A stretch of 24,232 bases of DNA from Phaeoceros laevis (GCA_049999765.1 JBNGIQ010003335.1:1-24232); one strand, 5' to 3'. Shown: positions 1-8,929, counted from the first letter of the stretch. Notes: generated from the letters alone by a model not told the origin. Numbers and translations are program-made.

Positions 1-512
1 GCTCAGAACATCTTTGATAGGTTACCCCAGCATGATGTGGTATCATGGAACGTGATGCTTGCAGCATATAACGAGCAAGTCCAAGCAGAGAAGGCTTTGG
101 AGCTCTATGAACTAATGCGGGAGGAATGTGTGAGTCCAGATGCTCGGACGTTTGTGTCTATGATTCAAGCTTGTGGCATGTTAGCAGAGAAGGAAAAATG
201 CAGTTTATTCAATGGGCAACTCACCAAAGTGGAGTCCCTAGGAAAAGGTAAAGCAATACATTCTGACACTCAGAAAAAATGGTATAATCTGGATGTCTTT
301 GTCATCTGCACCCTGATAAGTATGTACAGTAAGTGTGGGAGCATTCTTGATGCAGAGCAACTATTTTATGAATTGCACCCGAGGGATGCTGTGTCATGGA
401 ATGCCATGCTCAGGGCATATGTCGAGCAGGCTCAAGAAGAGGAGGCCTTGCTGCTCTATGAACAACTGCAAAGCACCATAAGTCCAGATGCTTGGACATT
501 TGTGAGTGTGAT
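1..512 (+). pseudogene. PLS-type PPR protein gene fragment, cut at its 3' side by a LINE
   Basis: The frame is open from base 1, so the gene starts before the window. About 170 codons read as pentatricopeptide repeats: VVSWNVMLAAY, then an L-type stretch with a charged insert and GKAIHSD, then LISMYSKCGSILDAEQLF, then DAVSWNAMLRAYVEQ and a final SPDAWTFVSVI. PPR proteins of this class bind organellar RNA and usually serve editing or processing; they are nuclear-encoded and imported. The repeat is cut right after TFVSVI, where an AC(G) continuation is expected. From about 513 the sequence is antisense LINE RNase H. The reading frame runs on 14 codons into the LINE and stops at 555, making a chimeric tail. 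No E or DYW domain is present here. The family call is secure; whether a short transcript is still made is unknown. Confidence 0.87.
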
Positions 513-955
513 CTGCTTCAGCAACAGGGAGGAGGGTGCCGGCAGCCTTAGCTAGCAAATCAGCAACTTTGTTTCCAACAATCTTGTGGTGGCCCGGGAT
601 CCAGTGGAGAAGTAGAGAGATGTGAGGGTGGGAGTGGAGAAGGGATTGGCCAGCAGCAAGAGCGGCCATGGAGGCATGGAGGACCTTTGACCAGAGCGAG
701 CTGAGACATCGAGAAGAGAAGAATTGGCAGCCTGGTTATCAGAGTACATGGTTATCGAGTGAACATGAGAAAGTGTGAGGAGGATAGAAGGTAAAGAAAG
801 TAGAACCTTGACAATAGCGAGGAGTTCTGCATCATAGATGCCACCGAAGTGGCCAAGGCCAAAAGAGAGTTGACGCACTAGTTGCTCTTGGAAGTAGTAG
901 ACCGCAACACCACCTTCTTTGTTGTCGAGGAGAGAGCCATCTGTATATATTGAAA
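513..955 (-). pseudogene. LINE RNase H domain, frameshifted
   Basis: Reading on the minus strand from about 955 gives IYTDGSLL (first catalytic Asp), then GIYDAELLAI (catalytic Glu), then TMYSDNQAANSSLL (second Asp). After a frameshift near 668-690 it continues as LLHWIPGHHKIVGNKVADLLAKAA, which holds the His-containing loop and the last Asp. All four acidic positions of retro-type RNase H are therefore present, in two frames. In this LINE type the domain degrades the RNA strand of the RNA:DNA hybrid during insertion. The domain ends abruptly at the PPR junction. Confidence 0.8.
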
Positions 956-1120
956 GAGAGTGAGGGACACGGTAGAGAGAAGAGTGGGAGGCAATTGCTT
1001 CCTCAGGCGAAGCGGAGATACGAGGAGATAGGAGGGAGGGCAGAGGGAGCAGGCGTGGGTGGATTGTTTCCAGAGAGGTCGACTCTGGGAGGCAAAGGGG
1101 TGAAAAGAAGGGGGAGCGAG

Positions 1121-2140
1121 TTAATAAAGTGAATCGGCTCCGCTTCGACGGGGACGGCGTTTAGCGCGAACGGGAGGATCAAAGATCCGGTGAATAGGAT
1201 GACCTGGAGGAGCAGAAAGAATACGAGCACAGGCCCGGAGGGATTGCCATTGAAGGCGTAATGCCGTAGGAAGCAAATATGCCTCAAACTCAAGGGCCTC
1301 AGTCGAAGTCATGCGGAAAGCACCGGTAATAGCCTCGCAAGCCGCCCGCTGTACCCTATCAAGAATCTTGACATGGGTAACTCCACCATTGAACCACACA
1401 TAGCTCCCGTAGTCCAATCTAGGAAGCACCACTGAGATGATTAGTTGACGAAGGAGGTGGGCTCGCAAGCCCCAAGTAGACTTCCCCAAGGATACTAGAG
1501 CCGAGAGAGACCGGTGAGCCAAGGCCGCCATCTGTTGAACATAAACATTCCAAGAGAGCTTGCAGTTGAAATATAACCGAATGAACTTGACCCAAGGTTT
1601 GGGCTTGATGGCAGATTGATCCGGATGTGTAACACAAAAGTCATTGGGATCATCCCTCAACTTTAAAGAGAAATGAATAAGTTCTAACTTTTGCGGGTCA
1701 AACTCCACATAATGCCGAGAAGCCCTCTGAAGGGATAAGTCCAATAACTTTTGGAGCTTAGCAGTTGCCCTGCGATAGCTTGGAGCTAAGATCCACACGC
1801 CGATATCGTCTATCCATCCAATGTTGTTGCCTTGGACCTGAAGCCTAGTGATAAGCTCTGAATTGAAGAACAAGAAAAGAAATAGGGATATGGGAGATCC
1901 CTGAGGAAGGCCGCAGCTAATAGGGTAAGTTGCCTCTTGAATGCCATCCAAGCAGAGAGAGGTCCTTCGCTGAGTGAGAAAATGGTATGTCTACCTAATG
2001 AAAGGGTTAGGAAGCTGCTTACGGCGGAGGAGGGAGAGGAGAGTGTCATGGTGAACCTTTGATGTCCATAAGCAGTAAAAATAAGACATGACCCCGCCCC
2101 CACGCCTTGCGGATATCCTGTACAAGCATGAAACCAACAT
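1121..2140 (-). pseudogene. LINE reverse transcriptase, Tad1/I-like, frameshifted
   Basis: Motifs in order on the minus strand are an LLMDIKGS block with the first palm Asp (near 2060), FLTQRRTSLCLDG, ISCGLPQGSPIS (fingers/palm B motif), and GWIDDIGVW, a variant of the YADD catalytic box. Then come FDPQKLELIHF and a thumb/connection segment with KILDRVQRAACEAITGAF and STEALEFEAYLLP. The last two blocks are typical of LINEs abundant in filamentous fungi. From 1951 down to 1121 the frame is open for 276 codons; upstream at least one frameshift and a TAG interrupt it. It is unlikely to be active. Confidence 0.83.
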
Positions 2141-2184
2141 CACTCGTACTATGGCCCGGCCGCCCCCCTAAATGGCCAGGAGTT

Positions 2185-2814
2185 TCCATTTAAGAATGTG
2201 GTCTTCACATCCATGTGTTCCATGATATAGTCTTTTTGTGCTGCTATGGCAAATAAGGCTCGCAGTGATGTTGCTCTAACAACTGGCGAAAAGGTTTCTG
2301 TGTAGTCCAGGCCCTCGACCTGGCTATACCCTCTGGCCACTAGCCTTGCCTTATAGCGTTCAATGCTACCATCTGCCCTGAGTTTGATTTTAAAGACCCA
2401 TTTGCAGGTCACTGCCTTCCTGCCAAGTGGTAGATCGACTAGTTCCCATATTCCATTGTCCATTAAAGACTTGTGCTCCGAGTTTATGGCCTCGACCCAT
2501 TTAGCAGCTGCAGGAGATGTTAAGGCCTCCTTATAGGACTGTGGCTCATCCAGGTTTATGATGTTGACATCTTCTTGTACCAAGAAAGAGCTAAAAGTCA
2601 ATGGTGGATTATCCCACTCTGCTGGTGATGAGGTGTGCCTTTGTGAGCTTCTCCTCAGCTCTACTGTTGGTTCTAGATCAGGATCATGTGCCTCAGATGC
2701 TTGTATTTCAGAATGCATTGGTTCTGATGACTCCTCATCATGATTTATTTCCGTGTATGTATCATCATCTGGAAACTCACTGACGTCTTCATCAACATCT
2801 GCACTCTGATGCAT
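2185..2814 (-). pseudogene. Copia reverse transcriptase (RVT_2), N-terminal part
   Basis: The segment starts with an acidic linker (DVDEDVSEFPDDD) and continues into conserved Copia RT blocks: EPQSYKEALTSP, WVEAINSEHKSLMDNGIWELV, KWVFKIK, YKARLVARGYSQ, DYTETFSPV and MDVKTTFLNG. The last block holds the first catalytic Asp; the usual DVKTAFLNG has become DVKTTFLNG. The YVDD box and everything after it are missing because the element is cut near 2180. The frame is open through the whole part shown. Confidence 0.88.
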
Positions 2815-2890
2815 GCTTTGCTAACTTGTGCTTTGGGATACATTCTGTGCAGGTGTTGGTGTAGCCTGGATCTGCTACGAAGGCCTCGGC

Positions 2891-2932
2891 TGCACCTGGA
2901 CAGGCTTTGGCTGCACCTGGACAGGTGGCAGC
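2891..2932. repeat. 21-bp direct repeat in the Copia integrase-RT linker
   Basis: The 14-mer TGCACCTGGACAGG occurs at about 2891 and again 21 bases later. On the coding (minus) strand it gives a Pro/Gln/Val repeat (PVQVQPKPVQVQPRP), a low-complexity linker of the kind found between integrase and RT in Copia polyproteins. Confidence 0.6.
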
Positions 2933-2989
2933 CCAGCTGATTGGTATGTATCCTCCGGATCGGACTCATAATCAACATGCGTGATCATA

Positions 2990-3800
2990 TCATGGTTCTG
3001 CAGGGTAAGTTAGCAATGACTGCTCATTAAAAACTACACTCGTGCAGTGGGTAATACTCCTTGTGTCGGGATCGAAGAGCTTATAGCCTTTAATTCCCTC
3101 TGTGTAGCCCATAAACACATATTTGCGTGCCTTGTAATCTAACTTTACCCTTTGGTCTTCGGATAAGTGGGCATACGTAGGTGCGCCAAATAACCAAAGA
3201 TGGTTGATTCGAGGCTTGTGGGAGGTCCATCTCTCAAATGGGGTGGCTCCCACAAAAGCACTTGTGGGTATACGATTATGAATATAGGCAGCTGTTGCAG
3301 CTGTCTCTGCCCAGTATCCTTTAGATAGGCAGGCTTGCTTGAGCATAGCCTTAGCTTGCTGTTGTATATGCCTGTTGCTTATCTCAGCTATTGGATTTTG
3401 CGAAGATGTATATGGTGTAGTAAGTACTGCCTTGCTATGCCATGGAGTTGGCAATAATGCGTGAAGGCATTTGAGAAATACTCACCCCTGTTGTCACTTC
3501 GCAAAGTCTTCAGCAACTCACCAGTTTGACGTTGTGTGAAGGTAACATAGTCCATAAAGCAGCCAAGTGTTTCATTCTTGTTTTTGATAAGATATATCAT
3601 TATATATCTGCTCCAATCATCGATAAATGATAGGTTGTACTTGCTGCCTCCCAAGGATGCTGTAGACATAGGTCCACAAAGGTCCAAGTGTATTGACTCC
3701 AACAGTTTGGTTGCCCGTGTTGGATTGGTATCCTTATAAGGTGCACGATGGTGCTTCCCATACACACAGGCTTCACAAAACTGTGTGTCTACAAACCGGT
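2990..3800 (-). pseudogene. Copia integrase core, frameshifted
   Basis: Reading from about 3800 downward: the zinc-binding tail FCEACVYGKHHRAPY, the first catalytic Asp in ESIHLDLCGPM, SFIDDWSRY, the second Asp in LRSDNRGEYFSN, then a frameshift near 3400-3450. After it come TTPYTSSQNPIAE.SNRHI, the region that carries the third acidic residue (an Ile-Ala-Glu is seen), and the C-terminal FGAPTYAHL and KLDYKARKYVFMGYTEGIKGYKLFDP blocks. DNA strand transfer would need all three acidic residues in one frame, which is not the case. Confidence 0.87.
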
Positions 3801-3982
3801 CATAAATTTTTCTCTATATAAGGTATTGCTGGCCACCATCAGTTTAAGCTTGTCGAAGTTTACATGCGCAAGCCTACAACTAAAAACTCCTATACCCGCC
3901 CGCATGCGGGTGCCCCAACAGGGCAAGGGGGGGGACCCTAAATGGGACCGTTAACCTCCTCAAACATCACAAACACACACAC

Positions 3983-4015
3983 ACACCCGGTGTTCCTGGG
4001 GTGTGCGTGTGTGTC
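3983..4015. repeat. 33-bp hairpin motif, copy 1
   Basis: The motif starts ACACCCGGTGTTC and ends GTGTGCGTGTGTGTC. The CA-rich left side can pair with the GT-rich right side. A second copy at 6635-6667 matches at 30 of 33 positions, although the surrounding sequence is not alike. Both copies lie beside simple CA or TATG repeats. Confidence 0.6.
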
Positions 4016-4051
4016 TACTTATGCCTGTGTGTAATATACATGCATCTGCAA

Positions 4052-4275
4052 TTTTTTTTTTTTTGGTAACGAATCAGGCTGGTACTTGATAACTTTTTTC
4101 CTTACAGCTTTGTACATGCTTTCTCTAGCACTGACAGCCAGAATAGCTTCTAGTAGAAGACTCATATGGCTTCCATACAAAGTGCATTGTTTCAGGATTC
4201 GAACACCTGACCTCAGGCCTTCTCGATATTTTCTAATATCACTATGAGAATCAGCACCTTACATGGTTCAGCGTG
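4052..4275 (-). mobile_element. Probable tRNA-derived SINE, degenerate
   Basis: On the minus strand a pol III B-box-like motif, TGTTCGAATCC (4195-4205), lies about 33 bases downstream of an A-box-like TAGTGATATTAG (4233-4244). About 130 bases of unrelated body follow, ending in a run of 13 A (plus-strand T, 4052-4064). Internal A/B boxes at tRNA spacing plus a 3' A-tail is the architecture of a tRNA-derived SINE. No target site duplication was recognised and the A box is weak. Confidence 0.4.
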
Positions 4276-5119
4276 GTTCTGATACTTCCTGGTCCATGGC
4301 TCACAAACTGATGCTTATTATACGCACAGGCTGGACAATGTGTTCTAGACATACTCGGGTAACCTCTACACTACGACTTTTGCACTTGTTTTCTAAAAAC
4401 AACACAAGTCAATAGTACATAGTTACAAAAACCCGGTATGCCACTTTGGTATTGCTGCATACCGTGTACACCTGTGAACACTCGGTTGCCGTCCCTAGTC
4501 TACTGGATTACTTGTGTTGCTCTCATGATCTGCCTATGCGAGGGCAAGGTGTGCTGGCCCTTGGGCCTATGCTATGAACAGACCTTTACCCACGGATAAA
4601 TTGGCAAGAACTGACGGCACCAATAATGATCTGCTTTGGTCTACAAAAACAGCTACCCAGTCAGCACAATAATGCAATGGACGTACAAGTGTAAGCTGTC
4701 TCTGATTCCCACACTTTACTGTTTTGAGACTACCATTAATGCCTCATGCTTTTAGCAGCCGTCACATCCAGCCTGTGGTCTTTACGTACCACCTATCAGG
4801 CTACGATATAATCTACCTTTTTTGCTGATCTCTTGATTACTAGGTGACAGTACAGCTAAAACAGGCCCTACGTCATGACGACTATACGTGGCCGTATCAA
4901 ATGGCTGGAAACATGGCATTTTTCTGTGATCCACCACATCTGCAATGATGACCCCGTTTGGGCCCTGATACTAAGCTCTCATTTATGGGGATTCACAAAA
5001 AATCACAAGTCCAAAAACAGCAGCTGCACATCGGCTCGGTGGCTCTCTCTTTATTAAGAGTGAGAAAAGCAACCAAATGCCGGCCACAGCCTGAAAATTG
5101 TGGTTTACTCTATCACTAC
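4276..5119. other. Spacer without recognisable gene
   Basis: No coding potential, RNA gene or clear repeat was recognised. The only ORF near 60 codons (4875-5057, +) has no family resemblance and biased composition. Confidence 0.5.
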
Positions 5120-5129
5120 GCCTCCCCCC

Positions 5130-5225
5130 TATAAAGCTCACTCTCCCGAGCTCCCTAAGTCATATCTTCCCGCTCCCTTGCTCTGGTCCTCCCCCTGCTA
5201 CTCTCTTCAGCCTCCTGCAGCATTG
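5130..5225 (+). promoter_or_regulatory. Candidate plant core promoter: TATA box plus pyrimidine patch
   Basis: TATAAAG at 5130-5136 is followed by about 90 bases that are strongly C/T-rich on the plus strand. A TATA box followed by a Y-patch is a usual plant core promoter layout. The first ATG downstream with an open frame is at 5268. No upstream element was recognised, so this is suggestive only. Confidence 0.33.
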
Positions 5226-5267
5226 CCACACATTCTGCTTTAACGTGCAGCTACAGCTCTAGTCACT

Positions 5268-5420
5268 ATGTCGCAGCAGGTTCTTTTTTCCACTGTACCT
5301 ATCGTGTTTTCAAGCACTGTCTCAGCGATGGAACTCGTTGCTGAAACATTTCGTTTCCTCGGTGTCACTTTGCTCCATATAGTGACTTTGCCTTGTTGCC
5401 TTCCTGACTGCTGCTTTTGA
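5268..5420 (+). CDS. Short hypothetical ORF (50 aa) behind a promoter-like segment
   Basis: ATG at 5268 opens 50 codons ending in TGA at 5418-5420. The product begins MSQQVLFSTVPIV and is fairly hydrophobic, with a Cys-rich end (LPCCLPDCCF). It resembles no family I know. It could be a real microprotein, the first coding part of a spliced gene, or a chance ORF in the 5' region of a non-coding transcript. Its only support is the TATA/Y-patch about 135 bases upstream. Confidence 0.2.
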   Translation: MSQQVLFSTVPIVFSSTVSAMELVAETFRFLGVTLLHIVTLPCCLPDCCF

Positions 5421-5571
5421 AGTATTGTTGCATGCTTCCCTGCCTCAGGCCACAAACCTGTTACTAATCAGTCGCTTGAATGCTGCAAGGAATGGATGAC
5501 TGAAAAACAACACACATACCCGGCATTCTGTGGGAGGGAACGACTTCTTCCCAGTTTGCTCCTTGGGCTTT

Positions 5572-5632
5572 CTGGCACCAGTTGCCTTCAAGAACAAGTT
5601 GGTCACAAAAGATCCCTGGCACCAGTTGCCTT
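5572..5632. repeat. 17-bp direct repeat, 44-base spacing
   Basis: CTGGCACCAGTTGCCTT occurs at 5572-5588 and 5616-5632. Read on the minus strand it gives AAGGCAACTGGTGCCAG. Similar text (TTGCCTTGAACTCTT) recurs near 12750 inside a predicted exon, which may be chance. Confidence 0.6.
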
Positions 5633-5635
5633 GAA

Positions 5636-6634
5636 CTCTTACTATAACCTTGACTATCCTTTGAGATTTGCAAAATGTCTTTCTCAGTTCAGAGTTTGCG
5701 AAGTACGGATGTCTTGCAGGAGCCAGGTCTACCAACACAGCTGCTAGAAACCTGGTCAATGAAAGCCCTTTGGTACTGATGAAGGGGGGCCGGAGGTTTG
5801 CTCTCACCCAGCAAATACCTGCATGACGTTATTGCTGCTGCTGAGCAGGCGTGGTGAGCTCTGTTTCCGCAGTTTGCACTGTACAAGTTCATCTGCCCTA
5901 CTAGCTGCTGTCTACCTTGTTAGACAGCTGCTATGGACAGATTCCTAGCATAGTTTTTCTATGCTCACAAAAGTGGCTTTGACTTGCATCAACATGGATC
6001 GTTCCATTGTTGCTGCAGCACTACAGCCCCACAATCACAGCTGAACTGCTCTTGCTATCCTTATAAAGACATTTGTTTCCAAAATGCTTTTCTACGTACC
6101 TGGTTCTATTCAGACATGCCCTTTTGCAGCTTTGACTCTTGTCACGATTCGTTCCAAGCTCAGAAATACCTTGGGCATACTTCGATACTGTACAAGTTAC
6201 AGCCTTCGTTGTTTGTTTTGCCAAATACAAGGACGCTACTTTTGACTTCACATCGAGCAGTCTCCTGCTACGCCTCCCTGCAGGGTTCACAATAGTCTTA
6301 CATAGCTGTTCCAGCTACTTTGCCTTCGGCAGTCGTACTTTGATGTTTCGTACAGTTTACAAACATCCATTGTCGACATACCACAGAGAAGGACAATATG
6401 ATTACCTTGGGTCTGCTCCCAATGTTACTTCCTGCAACTTTCAAACACTCACGATCAGCTTCAGCTATGACTGTACGACTGGCTGTCCAAACAAATCACC
6501 TAAGCTGCCCTCCTGCTGGCCTTGAAATGACTTAGCTTCCCTCTGCAATGTCAGGACCCTACATTTGGGGCAATACTTCATACCTTACATGTCATTTTTT
6601 TCATAAAAAACATATGTATGTATGTACCAGGAAC
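5636..6634. other. Spacer, unrecognised
   Basis: Several ORFs of 70-130 codons occur on both strands, the longest at 6139-6525 (+, 128 codons). None shows a domain, repeat or family motif, and they overlap one another, so none is called. The segment could include untranslated parts of a transcript from the promoter-like site near 5130. Confidence 0.4.
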
Positions 6635-6667
6635 ACACCCGGTGTTCTCGGGCTGTGCGTGTGTGTC
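6635..6667. repeat. 33-bp hairpin motif, copy 2
   Basis: It differs from the copy at 3983-4015 at three positions in the centre (CCTGGGG versus TCGGGCT context). It follows a short TATG microsatellite. The flanks are not homologous to those of copy 1. Confidence 0.6.
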
Positions 6668-6869
6668 CTGATGATACCGTGTGACAAATTTGGTCACTTG
6701 ATGAAACGGTTAAACATCTTGAGTGCTCTGTTTTCAAGCGAGCTGTTTATATGCACATGCGTTGGAAAGAATAAGCTATCTTGAAGGGCATACCTTCAGC
6801 AAGATCTTTCTGCTAATGCATTTTTGTCCTACTATGGCACAGGTGATACTATGGCCTTGTTTCTGTTGT

Positions 6870-7901
6870 TTATAACATGTGCAACCTTGTCATATCCTTG
6901 ACATTTTTTGGCCACCAAGGCTTACAAGTAAAGCAAGCCTTGCTGGCAGTCCTATCAATAATGTATTCAGAAGGTAACTACAGATGTACTGTTGCACAAT
7001 AGAGCCCTTGTACTGTCACTTACATGACTAACTTCACAAATTTCAAACACCTCAAAAAGCTCTGCCAGAAACCTCACTTCACGATGATACATGGCTAGCT
7101 CCTCTCCGACAGAATAATCTCCACTCACCTGAACCACATAAACACAAATCAATAGATTGATCCAACACTCTAATATCAAACACAATCACCTGAACCTGAT
7201 AGAACCAACTGCGAATCTCCCTTACCCAGAAGCCTCTTCATTCCCAAATGCAAAGCGGTACGCATTCCATAGATTAAAGCTAGATATTCAGCAACGTTAT
7301 TTGTTACTTCACCCAGCCCTACTCGCAACTCGCAGGCCTGACACAAACACAGACAAGACTATTCATTAGAACTCTATCTTCAACATAGTCGTCCACTAGC
7401 CTCAACAGCACTTACTTACAACTTCCCCTTGTTCGTTAAATAAAATGCACCCTGCACCACCTATCCTTGGTACACCACGACATGCACCATCAAATAAAAG
7501 ACAACACAGTTCTTGGTTGCCTGCAGCCTGCACAAATGTAGTCTTTAATCTCAGTACTTCGCACACCAAGCAATTAGTAAACTTCAAATACAATCCCCGG
7601 CCACTTACACCTGTACATTCCTCCCCTTCCACATCATGGTTACTCCCACCCTACACAAACAACGAAACATGTCAACAAGCAACATCAGCCTTCATCAGAT
7701 TCAATAAACCTCTGATAACCATACCTCTGATCGGAGTACACCATTTTGTAAGAATCTCTCAGCTTCAGCTATAGTTGAGAACCCCTTATGAATAGCTCCC
7801 TTAAAACCGTTAACTGAGCGCTTACACTCGTCCCAGTCATCGAATATCCCTACGGTTCTCCCACGCTTCACAACATAAATCGGAAAGCGCCCTCGTCTCA
7901 T
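6870..7901 (-). CDS. RNase H1-like gene, five exons: hybrid-binding domain plus RNase H
   Basis: Predicted exons are 7742-7901, 7420-7520, 7190-7337 (or 7196-7337), 7024-7128 and 6870-6977, about 205 codons in all. Exon 1 starts MRRGRFPIYVVKRG and contains IFDDWDECKRSVNGFKGA, the N-terminal RNA:DNA hybrid-binding domain of RNase H1. The later exons give LLFDGACRG, EVTNNVAEYLALI, KGDSQLVL and, at the end, IDRTASKA, which match the four acidic sites (D, E, D, D) of the catalytic domain. RNase H1 removes RNA from RNA:DNA hybrids; plant copies act in nucleus, mitochondria or chloroplasts. The first two introns join in phase with good GT-AG ends. Oddities: Asn of the usual GNPG is replaced (GVPR), exons 3 and 4 are one base out of phase at the best splice sites, and the last intron would be only 46 bases. 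It is either a young pseudogene or needs other splice choices. No transit peptide is seen in exon 1; a 5' exon may lie upstream, since TTTGCAG ends just before it. Confidence 0.72.
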
Positions 7902-8929
7902 GTGGAAAACTGCAAAGTAAGTCTCATGGACATGTATGCACAGGAAGATTAAGTCAAAGATGTAAACCAGATCTCTCATAACCTGAACACAAATACACGA
8001 TCAACTGTACACAACGACTAAGGTCTTCAAGATGAATTTATTTGAGGAGAATGTTCGTTGCTGATACATACCTACTCAAATTTTGATGAATCCAATCGGG
8101 AAACACCAAACCTAGTCAACTTGTTGCTCCACTTGCCCATCAATTGCACACAATCTGCACACCACTTGCACACCACCTGAACGCCAGACTAAAATTGTCA
8201 AAAGAGGTATGTGATTCATATAGTGTTGGGCATACAGCAGTCAGCAGTATGCAAAATTTGCAAGACGAGAGGCATGACAAACTTTGATCACATAAACAAA
8301 GAATATGGATACATGTCTGCCAGACCTTCGAACTATCAAATTGTACGCTGAACCGGGCAGTCTACCCACACAAATTCACCAGCTACACTTGTTCATCACG
8401 AGTTGTGTCACCTGGACATCAATTTTTTTTACACGACAGCACAACTCACATGCACTAATTGCGGCCTAATTGATGCATATCTCAGTCACCACTATCTTTC
8501 CAACACATGCAACCCTTATTCGCCGAGCTCGCCTACGCCTGCAACCAGATCAGCAGAATGCACGCACTTTTTCCATTCAACGCTCCGCTCCAGACGGCCA
8601 CGCACAAGAATAGCAAACCCAAAGTTCCGCGTACCGCCACAGTTTGCCAACCACCTCACACTGTCATAATGAACAACCCTCCACACCAGAATCAAACCCT
8701 AAATACTGTCATGCAGATATTCATATCTTTCCCTAAAATTAGACAACGCTCCAGCTGGGTCTGACCAGCTCACGCTGGTAAACTAACAAATCACCCAAGA
8801 GAACAGATAGCCGGAGTTCGTGGCCGGCATGCTGAGTTCCTTGCTATTTCATTCCAACAGCATTCAACAGACTCCAAGGATAAGGATGAGATTATGGAAA
8901 GCGAACTCTTTAACAGCCGGAAAGCATTA
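7902..8929. other. Region upstream of the RNase H1-like gene; no ORF called
   Basis: Apart from the telo-box no gene is visible. ORFs of 85-88 codons at 8403-8764 (+) overlap each other in two frames and resemble nothing known. The stretch probably holds the promoter and untranslated leader of the minus-strand gene. Confidence 0.4.
8694..8703 (-). promoter_or_regulatory. Telo-box (AAACCCTAAA)
   Basis: AAACCCTAAA on the plus strand is a plant telo-box, often found near transcription starts of genes for ribosome biogenesis, translation and cell cycle. Here it lies about 790 bases upstream of the RNase H1-like start codon on the opposite strand. That would fit a 5' untranslated exon and intron, as a good acceptor lies immediately before the start exon. 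The link is inferred. Confidence 0.35.

Larger units (their letters stand above)
513..2150 (-). mobile_element. Non-LTR retrotransposon (LINE), Tad1/I-like, decayed
   Basis: On the minus strand the order is reverse transcriptase (about 2140 down to 1121), a spacer, then an RNase H domain (about 955 down to 513), as in Tad1, I, R1 and related LINE clades. Frameshifts and stops break the frame several times. The 5' side is cut in the middle of the RT palm, next to a Copia fragment, and no endonuclease domain is visible. The 3' side abuts the PPR gene without a poly-A (plus-strand poly-T) tract, so this edge looks like a recombination break rather than a normal target-primed insertion end. A retro-type RNase H is unusual for the L1 and RTE LINEs most often seen in plants. 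Confidence 0.82.
2170..3890 (-). mobile_element. Ty1/Copia LTR retrotransposon fragment
   Basis: On the minus strand the sequence reads from the end of the gag-pre-integrase zinc region (RLAHVNFDKLKL near 3865, then FCEACVYGKHH), through integrase, a Pro/Gln-rich linker, into the first part of the Copia-type RT. Both LTRs, gag, protease and the C-terminal half of RT with RNase H are absent. The upstream edge lies near 3885 and the downstream edge near 2170-2185, just after the MDVKTTFLNG block, where it meets the truncated LINE. At least two frameshifts and several stops are present, so it is dead. The integrase-then-RT order identifies Copia rather than Gypsy. Confidence 0.9.

Noticed and set aside
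1003-1293. Minus-strand ORF starting MSLRHICFLRHYAF
   Set aside because: It is an out-of-frame reading of the LINE connection region between RT and RNase H.
3899-3910. Perfect 12-bp palindrome CCCGCATGCGGG beside the Copia edge
   Set aside because: It may belong to the sequence that replaced the Copia 5' part, but it is too short and isolated to assign to an element.
5445-5807. 120-codon minus-strand ORF
   Set aside because: No domain; it overlaps other ORFs on both strands, and its internal similarity comes only from a 17-bp direct repeat.
7742-7901. Viroplasmin-like domain (Cauli_VI fold) as a sign of an endogenous caulimovirus
   Set aside because: The same small domain is the hybrid-binding domain of cellular RNase H1. 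Here it is spliced to a cellular-type RNase H with introns, and no viral movement, coat or RT genes are nearby.
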